Assembly: GCA_017607445.1 (NCBI GenBank)
Contig: JAEVHH010000004.1
Location: 62,001 to 126,000, forward strand
Source of the DNA: Histoplasma ohiense
Lineage: Eukaryota > Ascomycota > Eurotiomycetes > Onygenales > Ajellomycetaceae
Length of the DNA stretch: 64,000 nucleotides
Direction: 5' to 3'
Shown here piece by piece: positions 1 through 12,100 of this stretch. A program made the translations under genes and the position numbers. Every line of letters begins with the position of its first letter. Positions within the stretch are counted from its first letter, which is position 1. The notes beneath the pieces are model-generated. The model searched no databases. It was not told where the DNA came from and worked only from the letters and a program-made list of their open reading frames with translations.

Positions 1-845
1 GGCGATGCAGTGTTCATGTGTGTGAGGGGTTTACTCAGAGTGATCACATTTGAACATTGATTTGTGAAGTGCTCTGATTTGTCACAGCATATGCAGACTC
101 CTCTGACAATTCAGTCAGCAGCATTCTTCTCTGAGACATTAGAGACTCTCAGATGACTTGCATTCATGTGTAGGACTCAGTTCATTGATTCTGATTCAGA
201 GGTGAGGGGTGCTGCAGAGTGGTTTAAGATATACACATTTATTCAGCAGAATTCTCTGTGATTTTGAAGCACATGAAACTGAGACAGATCATTGTTCAAC
301 AGACAAAGATCAGCACAGAATTCACTGTATATTGAGAGCTTTGAACACTCTACACTTTGATTATGCAACTGAAAGTTCAAGTTTTTGAACAATATGTTGA
401 TCTTGACAGTGTCATTCCAGTCTTATTCATCTGCTTCTAGAAGCTTGCAATTGAATTCAGAAAGATAAGTTGTCAACACAACATTCATCTGACAAGTTTG
501 ATTAAGCCAGTCTAACATCTTGACTTGAAGTGTAGAATCAAGAAAGAGAGAGTTGAGTTGTTGAAAGACTAGCTCTGACATACACTGATGATTCTGGCAA
601 TGGCTCATTCAGAGTTGGAATTTTGCTAATGCATCACCATTCAATCTGCTATGAATATACCACACTTGATTGGATAGCAAGTCTATTGCTTGTCCATTGA
701 TGTTCAATTTGGCATTCACTTTTGACTTCCACACAAGGTAGAGTGCTAGGTCTCTCTCATATTTGTTGAGGATTGAGAGCTTCTCTCTTGAGGGCTTTTC
801 ATGAGGCACAGATGTAGAAGGAATGATGAATGCAGAAGTGCTCAT
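1..845 (-). pseudogene. gag of A1, decayed
   Basis: Retrotransposon capsid gene. Translation starts MSTSAFIIPSTS at 845 and is open to a TGA at 609 where A2 has a TGG (QPW), then open again to a stop at 423. The zinc-knuckle region near 55-95 stays in the frame of the start codon. The protein matches the gags of A2 and A5, including the motif SILNKYERDLALYL. Damage is nonsense only in the part I could align. The C-terminal end runs into the window edge. Confidence 0.85.
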
Positions 846-1368
846 TTCAGTAAGTCATCATTGCAATTCAGCCATCTGTAGCATCTGCTGCTGAAGGATG
901 CTTTGTAGATCTAAGTTATCATCCACTGTGTTCAGATGCAGTGGGTGTTCATAGAATTGTTCATAGTTCATTTCAATATCTAAGAATATGTAATAATAAA
1001 AAAAAGAAAAAAGAATACTTGTAGATACTCAGTTCTCTCACAGACACTATTTGCAGTGTTGTGGTGCTAAGCTTGGTCAAACTTCTTCATGAACACTATT
1101 CACAGCATTACAGTTCATAGACACTCAGACCTTGTAGAACATGATTGATTGTGTTTCAGACACTTAGACACAACAGTCTATATAACTAACAATAAGAGCA
1201 CTCAGACTCATGAGAAATCTCTTGTAACAACTAAACACTCAGGCCTGTAAACAACGCACTTGGGTGTAAGAACTGGTAATGAGACACTTGGGCCTTAAAC
1301 AACACACTCAGATGTAAGAACTAATAACAAGACACTCAGATCTAAAACACAGAAGAATCAATTTGTAA
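846..1368 (-). other. A1 leader with repeated CACTCAG-type motif
   Basis: Untranslated leader between the 5' LTR and gag. It carries many spaced variants of a short motif (CACTCAG, CACTTGGG, ACTCAGACC) roughly every 25-35 bases, as do the leaders of A2 and A5. No reading frame is evident. I could not identify a convincing tRNA primer-binding site next to the LTR. Confidence 0.6.
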
Positions 1369-1902
1369 TGTAACAGACATACTTCAATTAACAATTTGAT
1401 ACTATTCTAATTACAGATTATGAATTGATTAAGAAAAGAAAGAGAAAAGAAATCAGAAGAAAAGATTGTATGAAGAGAGTTTTTATAGAGAAAAGTTCAG
1501 AGCAGAAGAATATCAGAAGCCACTTCACAGTGAAGTGCAGAGTGAAAGAATATTAAGAGGTACATGTAAGAAACATTAGAAGCTACACAAGTGTGGAACA
1601 TGGGGCAGAGAAATCATTGAGAGCTATGTGAAAGAATTGTTAGAGACTACATGAGCACAGAACACAGAGCAGAAGAATGTAAGAAGCTACACAGAAGAAT
1701 CATTAGAGACTACACAAGTGTGGAACACAGAATGAGAGAACATAAGAAGCTACACAGAAGAATCATTAGAAACTACATGAGTGCAGAGCACAGAGTGGAA
1801 GAACATTGAGAGTTACACAAGATGACAACAGCCAGAAATGAGCAGGTGCAGAAGAGGAGTTGGTTGCGTAAGTTAATTACTAACGGGTGCTAACCCGTCA
1901 CA
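1369..1902 (-). repeat. 5' LTR of A1, long form (534 bp)
   Basis: Bounded by TGTAACAGAC on the left and CCCGTCACA on the right in plus-strand reading. It contains three copies of a ~63-bp subrepeat (core CAGAAGAATCATTAGAGAC) where the A2 LTRs have two. The terminus carries the short palindrome ACGGGT-GCTA-ACCCGT. Confidence 0.9.
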
Positions 1903-2735
1903 ATAGACTCACTATCCAATCAAGTGTGGTATATTCATAGCAGATTGAATGGTGATGTGTTAGTGAAATTTCAACTCTGAATAAGTCATTGTCAGAATGA
2001 TCAGTGTATGTCAGAGCTAGTCTTCTGACAACTCAACTCTCTCTTTCTTGATTCTATGCTTCAAGTCAAGATATTGAACTGGCTTAATCAGACTTGTCAG
2101 ATGAATGTTGTATTGACAACTTATATTTCTGAATTTGATCACAAACTTCTAGAAGCAAATGAGCAAGACTGAGATGATGCTGTCAAGATCAACATACTGT
2201 TCAAGAATTTGAACTTTCAGTTGCATAATCAAAGTATAGAGTGTCTGAAGCTCTCAACATACAGTGAATTCTGTGCTGATCTTTGTCTGTTGAACAACAA
2301 TCTGTCTCAGTTTCATACACTTCAAAATTGTAGAGAATTCTACTGAATAAATGTGTACACTTCAAACTGCTCTGCAGTGCCCTCTGAATCAGAATCAATG
2401 AACTGAGTCCCACATATAAATGCAAGCCGCCTGAGGGTCTCTAATGTCTCAGGGAAGAACATCACTGACTGAATTGTCAGAGAAGTCTGCATACACTTTG
2501 ATAAGTCAGAATATTTCATGAATCAATGTCTGAATGCAATCACTCTGAGTAAATCCTCCACATGTGTGAATGCTGTGTTGTCTGTGGACAAGCAAGAACA
2601 GGAAAAAGATGAGCTCTTACTCTAAAATATGAATGAGAGCTCAAGGAGCAGAAAGCTAGCTGAAGATTTGAGCAGAAGATGCAAGCAAATGCAATCATAA
2701 TCTCTGTTATTGTAAATAGCTTAGTCAATGTATGA
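1903..2735 (+). pseudogene. gag fragment of A3
   Basis: C-terminal two thirds of gag, beginning at the codons for DSLSNQVWYIHSRL. The zinc knuckle near 2488 has lost its second cysteine and its histidine (C-I-H-F-D-K-S-E-Y-F-x3-C). Pol follows in the -1 frame relative to this knuckle, as in A2 and A5. Confidence 0.8.
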
Positions 2736-2738
2736 GCA

Positions 2739-5700
2739 ATGATAGACAGTGATTTCCTTCATTACACTCTTATAAACACTCAGCTGATTGAGAAGCATAA
2801 GCTTCAGTGTATTCTTTTTTTCAAATTGTGTAAGCTCAGTGAATTTGATGGCTTCAGAGAATCAGTCTTCTACAACATGATAAGATTTAATATTGATGTA
2901 GAAGAATATGAGAAAAAGAATGTATATGTATATGAAATATAAAATCTTGAGTATGATCTAATGCTTGACTTATCATGACTCACAGAATTTGGAACCTTGT
3001 TGAATGCATGCAACTGCTGTCTTATTTTCTTAGAAGATGATTGTGTTTATGAGAAGGATGTTGATAGAACTGCTGATCTCATTCAGATATCAGTGAAAGT
3101 ATACAAACTACTAATTCATCAAATACATGAGAACAAGAATGTCCAAGTGTTCACTGCTAGCATAATGAATATCAAAAAAGTGTTAGAAAAGTTAGAATTT
3201 AAAGATCTCAAGAAACTGTGCAAGAAACTATCTGAATTGTATGAAGACTTTGCAGATGTGTTTAATGAGAAAGAAGCTGAAAAGCTTCCCTCTCATCAAG
3301 AATCTGATATAGATCATATAATTGAGCTCAGTAAGAAAGATGATAAGAATCTGCAATCACTCTGAGATTCTTTCTACAGCATATCACACAATGAGCTTCT
3401 TGTTCTATGAAAAATACTCAACAGATTACTGAACAAAGACTTCATTTGTGTTAGCAACTCATTCACTGCAGCATCTGTACTGTTTGTGAAGAAATCAGAA
3501 GAAGGCTTACAATTCTGTGTTGACTATTGAGAACTCAACAAGATTACATGAAAGAACTGATATTCTCTTCCACTCATCAATGAAACACTTGAATGAATAG
3601 AAAAAGCAAAATGATTTACAAAGCTTGACATCTCTGCAGCCTTCTATAAGATAAGAATTAATGAAGATGATGAATGACTAACTGCTTTTTGTATGTGTTA
3701 TGAATTATATGAATGAACAGTGACTCTCTTTGAATTAGTGAACACTTTTAGCATGTTTCAGAAATACATTAACTGAGCTCTATGAGATCTGCTTGATGAG
3801 ATTGTCTCAGTGTACATGAATGATATTCTGATTTTCACTGATGGATTGCTTACTGAGAACTGCAAGTATGTACAACAAGTGCTTGACTGTCTATGAAAAG
3901 CTGGACTGCAAGTGAACATTGACAAATACAACTTCAAGATCAAGTCTACAATCTATCTAGAATTCATCATCAAAGCTGAAAAAGATGTATGCATGGATTC
4001 TAAGAAGATGAAAGCAATTCTCAACTGAGAGACATCAATCTTGATAAAAGAGATTAAAAGCTTTCTAGAATTCATCAACTTCTACTGAAGATTCATCAAA
4101 GATTTCTTCAATATTGTATGATCACTGATGGATCTGATTTGAAAAGATGCTGTATTTCAATGGACTGATGAAGCAGACACAGCATTCAAAAAGCTGAAGT
4201 GTATATTCACAAGTACTCTGATGCTTCAATCATTCAATTCAGATAAGCATACAATTCTTGAAACAGATATCTTGAGTTATGTAGTAGATGAGACACTAAT
4301 ACAATATAATGATAAAGATGTTCTATAACTCTGTGTCTTCATCTTGAAAAAGATGTTGCCTGCTGAATGCAACTACAAGATCTATAACAAGAAGCTTTTA
4401 GTGATCATATAATATCTTAAAGAATAAGAGTTCAAACTTATGAGTGTCAAGAAGTTTAAGATTGTTACTGATCATAAAAACTTAGAATACTTCACAATCA
4501 CTTGTAAGCTCACTGAGAGATATATGTGTTGATCATTGTTTCTTAGCTGTTTTTCATTCACAATTTGTTATCAATCTGAAGTAGAGAACATTTTTGCAGA
4601 TGCTCTGTTCTGCTGAAAACAAGAGATATCATCTGATGACTTAGATGACAGATGGAAACATCAAGAGCATTGATTAATCAACTCTGCAATCATAGAAAGT
4701 TCTATACAATCAGACAAACTCCACATACATATCAACCAGTTTCAAGCTCAAGAACCCTTGCTCAAAGAACAATGAAGATTAGTGACAGAAGCAGATGAAT
4801 TCTGACAGCAAGCTGTTGAAGCTATATGAAGTAAAGCATCTCAATTCTCTGCAGATGTATACTCAAGAATGAATATCTCAGCATATTTGATTGATGATGA
4901 CAACTGCTTACACTTTCAAGATAGATGATGAGTTCTCAATTCAGAATCTCTACAAACACAGATCATGCAAGAAATTCATGACTCACTGATGATCAGACAC
5001 TCAGAATATGAAATCATGTACAACATTCTCACTTAAGAATTCTACTGATCAGATATGTTAAAAGACATATGCTGGTTTGTACACAACTGTGATTGCTGTG
5101 GCTCAGTGATGATATAATGTGAATGCTGAAAAAAGATGCTGAAGCCTCTATCTGTTCTCAATCAAATTTGATGTGATATAGTTATTGATTTTGCAGTTTT
5201 CTTATCTGAAAGCAGAGATTCTATGAACATTCTAGTCATTGTCAACTGACTCAGTAAGAGTGTAATACTACAGCTCTGTGACAAGATGAACACTGAAGTA
5301 GTTGCAGATGTCTTTGTCAGAAGCTCATTCTATTGTATATATGATCTGTTTTCATTCATTGTGTCAGATAGAGACAGTCAATTTGTCAGTGCACTCTGAG
5401 TCTGTGTATGCCAATTATTAAAAATTGAATGAAAGTTATCAACAGTGTATCACTCAGAGACTGATGAAGCTACTGAGAGAATAATACAAACAGTAAAGAA
5501 CATTCTCTGTAAGTTCTGCAATTACACACAAGACAACTGAAGCAATCTGCTGCCACATGCTGAGATTGTGATTAACAGTTGAGATTCTGCTATAACAGAT
5601 GTAAGCTCATTCTTTCTTCTATATGAATATAACTTAGAGATTCTGAAATTCTCTGAGACTCTCTGAGAAACTGTGTACATCTGCAGCCTCATACAGACAG

Positions 5701-6244
5701 CAGAGAATATTGTGAGCAAGCTGAAGAAAATCTGTGAATGAGCAGAAGCTTCAATGATCAGTGCTTAGCAAGATTATAAGAATCAAATGAATATCAGAAG
5801 AAGTTCTGTGACTCAATATTATATAGAAGACAAAGTCTGACTGAATCTCAAGAATATAAGAATGAACCACCTCTTGTGTATACTAGATTACTGTCATATC
5901 AAATATACAGTGAAGAAAGTGCTAGATACACATAATTATTGACTTGATATCTCATCTGATATTCATGATGTCTTTTATATGAATCTGCTCCAATCTGCAG
6001 CTGAGGATCCATTCCCCTCACAGAGAATCTTCAATTGACAGTCATTCATCATTATAGAAGAAGACAATGAACTCAAGTGAGAAATCAAAGCAATTCTTGA
6101 CAATAGAATCAATCACCATCACTGCAAATATCTTGTCAAATGAATAGAATACAATTGTCTGATCTGGGAATCTGTGTCTGTCTTGAAGGACATCACCACT
6201 CTCAACATCTATAAGTCCTCACTTATTCTGATAGAGAGGGATAA
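2739..6244 (+). pseudogene. pol of A3: protease, RT, RNase H, integrase, chromodomain
   Basis: Domains in order. The aspartic protease starts at 2739 with MIDSDFLHYTL (catalytic DSG became DSD). Reverse transcriptase spans about 3400-4000, and its catalytic motif at 3813-3824 reads YMND instead of YMDD. RNase H is near 4200-4560, integrase about 4900-5750 including IVSDRDSQFVSA, and the chromodomain about 6060-6230. Dozens of TGA codons replace Trp or Arg, for example both Trp of the RT segment NKITxKNxYSLPLI. The purine-rich stretch GATAGAGAGGGATAA just before the LTR is the likely polypurine tract. Not functional. Confidence 0.85.
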
Positions 6245-6777
6245 TGTGATGGATTAGTATCTGTTAACAATTAACTTACACAATCAACTCCTCTTCTGCA
6301 TCTGCTTGTTTCTGACTGTTGTGATCTTATGTAATTCTTGATCTTCTTCCATTCTGTGCTCTGTGCTTGTGTAGTTTCTAATGATTCTTCTGCATAGCTC
6401 TTAATGTTTTTCTGCTCTGTGCTCTGCACTTGTGTAGTCTCTAATGATTCTTTCATATAGCTTCTAATGTTCTTCTGCTCTGTGTTCTGTGCTTATATAG
6501 TCTCTAATGATTCTTCTGTGTAGCTCTCAATGATTCCCTCACTTCATACTCTGTGCTTGTGTAGTTTCTAATGATTCTTATGTGTATCTCTTAATGTTCT
6601 TCTGCTCCATGCTTCACTGTGAAGCAGCTTCTGATATTCTTCCACTCTGAACTTCCCTCTATAAGAACCCTCTTTATACAACCTTTTCTTCTGATTTCTT
6701 TTCTCTTTCTTTTCTTAATCAATTTGTAATCTGTATTAGGATAGTGCTAGATTGTTAATCGAAGTACGCCTGTTACA
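6245..6777 (+). repeat. 3' LTR of A3 (533 bp)
   Basis: Starts TGTGATGGATTAG directly after the polypurine tract and ends CGCCTGTTACA. It has three ~63-bp subrepeats, like A1. The five bases to its right are ATTGA; the matching left copy is outside the window. Confidence 0.9.
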
Positions 6778-8723
6778 ATTGAGATGCTTTACTTTGTATG
6801 ACTTCAATAACTTGTTGTCAGAATTCATCTGCTTTTGCTGCTAGTCTTCATTGTTCTTCAAGTGAGAATTCTTGAGCTTGAGACTGGTTGATATATATGC
6901 AGAGTTTGTCTGATTGTGTAGAACTTTCTATAATTGTAGAGTTGATTAATCAATACTCTTGATGTTTTCATCTGTCATTCAAATCATCAGATGGTATATC
7001 TTGTTCTCAGTGAGACAGAGCATTCACAAGAGTGTTCTCTACCTCAGATTGATAATGAATTGTGAATAAAAAACAGCTAAAGAACAATAATCAATGTATA
7101 TATCTCTCAATGAGTTTACAAGTGATTGTGAAGTACTCTGAGTTCTTATAATTGATAACAATCTCAAACTTCTCAACACTCATAAGTTCAGACTTTCATT
7201 CTTCAAAACATTGTATAATCACTAGAAACTTCTTATCATAGATCTCATAGTTGCATTCAGCAGATGATATCTTTTTCAAGATAAAGATACAAAATTGTAG
7301 AATATCTTTATTATCATATTGCAGCAGTGTCTCATCTACTACATAATCTGAGACATCTGTTTCAAAAATCATATACTTATCTGAATCAAATGATTGCAGC
7401 ATCAGAGCACTTGTGAATATACACTTCAGCTTTTTGAATACTGCATTCACTTTGTCAGTTCATTGAAATATGATGTCTTTTCAGATCAGATTCATCAGTG
7501 ATTGTACAATATTGAAGAAGTTTTTGATGAATCTTCAGTAGAAGTTGACAAACTCTAAAAAGCTTTTAATCTTTTTTACTGAGACTGATGCCTCTCAGTT
7601 GAGAATTGCTTCCATCTTCTTAGAATTCCTGCATACATCTTTTTCAGCTTTGATGATGAATTCTAGATAGATTGTAGACTTAGTCTCAAAGTTGCATTTG
7701 TCAATGTTCACTTACAGTTCAGCTTTTTGTAGATGATCAAGCACTTGTTGTATATACTTGCAGTGCTCAGTGAGTGATTCATCAGTGAAGATCAGAATAT
7801 TGTCTATATACACTGAGACAATCTCATCAAGCAGATCTTATAGAGCTCAGTTAATGTATTTCTGAAACATGCTCAGAGTGTTTGCTAATTCAAAGAGAAT
7901 CACTGTTCATTCATATAATCCATAATGTGTATGAAAGACAGTTAGTCATTCATCATCTTCATTAATTTTTATTTTATAGAAGGCTGCAGAGATGTCAAGT
8001 TTTGTAAATCATTTTGCTTTTTCTATTCATTCAAGCATTTCATTGATGAGTGAGAGAGAGTATCAGTTCTTTCATGTAATCATTAAGTTCTCAATAGTCA
8101 ATGCAGAATCATAAGCCTTCTTCTGATTTCTTCACAAACAGTACAGATACTGCAGTGAATGAGTTGTTAATATGAATGAAGTCTTTGTTTAATAATCTGT
8201 TGAGTATTTTTCATAGAATGAGAAGCTCATTGTGTGATATACTGTAGAGAGAATCTCAGAATAATTGTGAGTTGTTATTATCTTTCTTGATAAGTTTGAT
8301 TGTATGATCTATACTGTGTTCTTGATGAGAGGGAAGCTTTTCAGCTTCTTTTTCATTGAATACATCTGTGAAATCTTTGTATGATTCAGATAGTTCTTTG
8401 CATGGTTTTTTGAAGTCCTTGAGTTCTAGTTTCTCTAATGCTTTTTTAATATCTGTCATGCTAGTGGTGAACATTTGAATGTTCTTTTTCTCATATATTT
8501 GATGAATTAGTAGTTTGTATACTTCTGCTGATATCTGAGTGAGATCAGTGGTTCTATTGACATTCTTCTTGTAAACATGATTGTCTTCTGGGAAAATAAG
8601 ACAGCAGTTGTATGTGTTCAATAAGGTTTCAAATTCTGTGAGTCATGATAAACTGAGCATTAGATTGTACTCAAGGTTTTGTATTTCATATGTGTATACA
8701 TTCTTTTTCTTATATTCTTCTAC
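6778..8723 (-). mobile_element. Chromovirus A, copy A4, left part (integrase to protease)
   Basis: Minus-strand pol of an old A copy, collinear with about 26,240-28,180 of A2. RNase H is open at 7196-7450 (FKKLKCIFTSALMLQSF), RT is about 7460-8250, and the protease-RT linker is open at 8256-8621. The RT catalytic motif at 7799-7810 reads YIDN. The copy stops at 8723 with TCTAC, where element C begins; the same TCTAC and the next A bases (ATTGACATTAAATC) reappear at 53404. This is the outermost layer of the nest. Confidence 0.9.
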
Positions 8724-9105
8724 TGTAAGAAACCCGCACTAAGTTACCAGTGCTAGGCCGAAATTGGCGATTGTCATAAAGATATGACATCGCTGAACAT
8801 AGCATCATCAACATCATATCAAGTTTGAAATCAAGGCATTATCTTGCCACTTGCATCATACTACATCATCTACATCATAGCAAGTTTGATCTGTTTACAA
8901 TACTGTGTATATAGATAGCAGCTGGCTCAATCTTCTAGAGATCAGTGGATCATTCTGTTTTAATTTGATCTCTATGTTCTACAATATTGATATTAATCTG
9001 AATCCTCTCTGATATATTACCATATTATCTTCTACAACTTAATCCTTGCAGAGTCTTAAGAACTTCTTGTGATATAAGCAGCTAATTATCATACTGCTGC
9101 TTACA
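8724..9105 (+). repeat. 5' LTR of C (382 bp)
   Basis: TGTAAGAAACCCGC at the left and ACTGCTGCTTACA at the right. It matches 17039-17374 plus 53359-53403. The bases following it, GTTTGATCCACTCAATCCC, would be the primer-binding region, but they do not start with the usual TGG. Confidence 0.92.
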
Positions 9106-9139
9106 GTTTGATCCACTCAATCCCTTACCTCTTCAAGGA

Positions 9140-12100
9140 TTGAGTATTCTAATCATCATGTCTGAGGTCAATCCACTTTTAAATACTTCTCAATTAGCAG
9201 TTGTTGAGCTAGCAGCATCTGCAATATCTGCCTCAGCTAATCAGCAGAAAATTCAGCTTGCTGATCCATCTGTCTATTATGACAGCAATGTACATGAATA
9301 CCATATATTCATAAGAGCTCTCAAACACATATATAAGTTGAACCCAACTCAATATGGTACTGATGAAGTCAAGATCATTTATGCTTTGAGATGATTATAG
9401 AAAACAATCAAAACTACTTGAGCTACTAAAGACAGAGAGCTTGAAAGATTAAATCAATCTTTCTCATGAAAGAACTTTAAGAAATTCCTGCACAATAATC
9501 TGAAGAATGTCTGCAACCACAGCTTTACAACAGCAATTCACTTTGAAGAATTAAAACATCCACTGAATCAACCTGTTCAACAATTTGCCTCCAGATTTAA
9601 TGAGATTCGCGATGGTCTAGCAATCAATATAGAAGAACTATTTGCTCAATTATTCTTTGCTAAATTACAATCAGCAATACAAGATCAAATTCAAACTCAC
9701 TATAATCCTTCTATCAATCAAGCCAAATTGATTGCACTAGTTGCTCAAATTCAAGCTGTTAATAGAAGCCATGCTAGAAGGAGTAACAACAAACAAGAAT
9801 TCTCTTCACAAAATAGATATCAGAAGAGTAATGACAAACACAGAATCAAGCAGTTCTCTGACAACTCTTTTTCAAAGACTCAACAGAATCTAACCTCAGC
9901 TGAAAAGCTTATTATAGAGAAACATCAACATCACATGAATAATAATCTTTGCCTATTCTGTGGGGAGGCAGATCATCTTCTTAAGAATTGTAATAAGAAG
10001 AGAAAACAAACTCAAATCACAGACAAACTGAAACTCACATCTGTGATAGCTCATATCACTGAAACTCAGAATGATGAGGAGTGACTAGATGGTAGATTCT
10101 GCATGTACATCACTATTCAACTAGATATCTCTAATGATTCTGAATCAATTCAATGCCTAGTTGATTCTGAAGCAGATTTCAATTATATCTCTCATACTTA
10201 CACTACTTCTAAAGGATGAAAACAGATTGGACCACTATCTCAAGTGCAATATTCTGATGAACAATGAGAATATCAATATGGCATTGTTAATGCTACTCAT
10301 AGAGCCACTGATGGGCTAGGTGAAACTCAAGCAAGCAAACTTAGCTTTCATTCTATTAATCTAGCAGATGAAGATCTTTATCTAGATCTTTCATGATTAC
10401 AAACAGTCAATCCTTTAATCAATTGAAAAGCATTATCATGGCGATATCAAATCAGAGATACTAGAATTGAAATAACAGAATCAGAAGAATTTATCCATTC
10501 TATACAAGAAACATCTACAACATCACTCTACTTTTGAAACAGCAATACTGAATCTTCTTTAGAACAACTATGTTCTATTAATGAAACTACTTTACCTCAA
10601 AATCTACAAGATCTTTTAACTGAATTTAAAGATATCTTTTCTGCTGAAGCAGCAGCCAAGTTGGATGAGAATCTCATCATATCACATTATATTTGATTGC
10701 AAGACAGAAAGAAACCCTCTTATGAATCTTTATACAACCTCTCAATAGCAGAACTAGATGTCTTATGCAAATATCAAGAGAAGATGCTGTCACAGCAGTG
10801 AGTTCATTCTACAAAGAGCTCTGCTGCTGCATCTATTGTATTCACAAAGAAAAAGGATGGAACTCTACACCTTTGCATAGATTATCAAGGCCTTAACAAG
10901 ATAACTATAAAGAATTGATATTCAATCCCCTGTATCAAAGAAATGTTAGATCAATTACAGAGTGCTATCATCTTCTCTAAAATAGATCTCTGAGATGCCT
11001 ACTACTGCATACAAATAGCAGAAGAAGATGAATGGAAAACAGTGTTTCAAACTTGATACAGCAGCTATAAATTCTGAGTTATGTCTATAAGGCTCTGTAA
11101 TGCTTCTGCTATATTTCAATCTTATATCAATGAAGTGCTGAAAGGTCTAGTTGATATCTGTTGCATTGTTTATCTTGATGACATTCTTATCTATTCTCAA
11201 AATACCAAAGACCATACAAAACACCTTCAATTAATCTTTGAACACTTACAAAAATATCAACTTTATGCTAAGGAAAGCAAATGCATCTTTTTCACTACTG
11301 AGATTGAATTTCTTAGCTATATTGTATCACCTACTGATATAGCCATGGATCGCAACCGAGTCGAAACTATTCTAAATTGACCAGAATCTAAAGATGTCCA
11401 TGATATTCAAGTTTTCATAGAATTTTTGAACTTTTATCACAGATTCATATATGCTTTTTCATGAATAGCTGCATCTCTTACAGATCTCCTTTGAAATGCT
11501 ACAGATAAGCAAACTAAGTTCCAACTTAGTGATTCAGCAAGAAAAGCTTTTGTAAATTTAAAAGAAGCATTTGCACAAGCTATTCTATTGATTCATTATG
11601 ATCCACAGAAGAAAACCCAAGTCAAAACAGATGCAAGCAAGAATAGAATTGCTGATATTCTATCTCAACATCTAGAACCAGTATCAGAAATCTATCAAGA
11701 AGCTATGGAAATAGCATCAGAACAAAGCAAAAACATAAATAATTTGATATCTACTTGAAGAAAAGAGTGGAGATTCATTGTATTCTTTTCACAGAAGCTT
11801 TCTGAAGCTTATAGAAACTATGACATTCATGATTTGAAATTTCTGACTATAGTGACATCATTTCATCACTGACAACACTATCTGCAAGACAATCTGTACT
11901 CAATTCAGATTATAATCAACCATGATAATCTGAAATACTTTCTTAGTATCAAAAGCTTGAACAATTATCAGATGCATTGAGTGGAAGAGCTATCTGCTTA
12001 TGATTTCTATATGATCTATCAATCAGAACAGCTAAACCTCATCAATTCATCTTTGAGATGTCTGAACTATATTATTTCCTCTGAGAATGTAGACTCAAAG

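Larger units (their letters stand above)
1..1902 (-). mobile_element. Chromovirus A, copy A1 (right part; runs off the window)
   Basis: Minus-strand family A element of which only the 5' LTR, leader and gag lie in the window; pol would be to the left of base 1. The first bases match the gag zinc-knuckle region of the complete copy A2 (from about 28,503). Immediately right of its LTR, gag sequence of a plus-strand A copy (A3) begins mid-gene, so A1 inserted into the gag of A3. Its left target duplication is outside the window and cannot be checked. Confidence 0.9.
1903..6777 (+). mobile_element. Chromovirus A, copy A3 (5' end off-window)
   Basis: Plus-strand A copy entered within gag, because A1 inserted there, and ending in a 533-bp 3' LTR. 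To its right, at 6778, A-family pol sequence begins in the opposite orientation, so A3 inserted into A4. It is strongly decayed, with in-frame TGA codons throughout pol. Confidence 0.9.
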
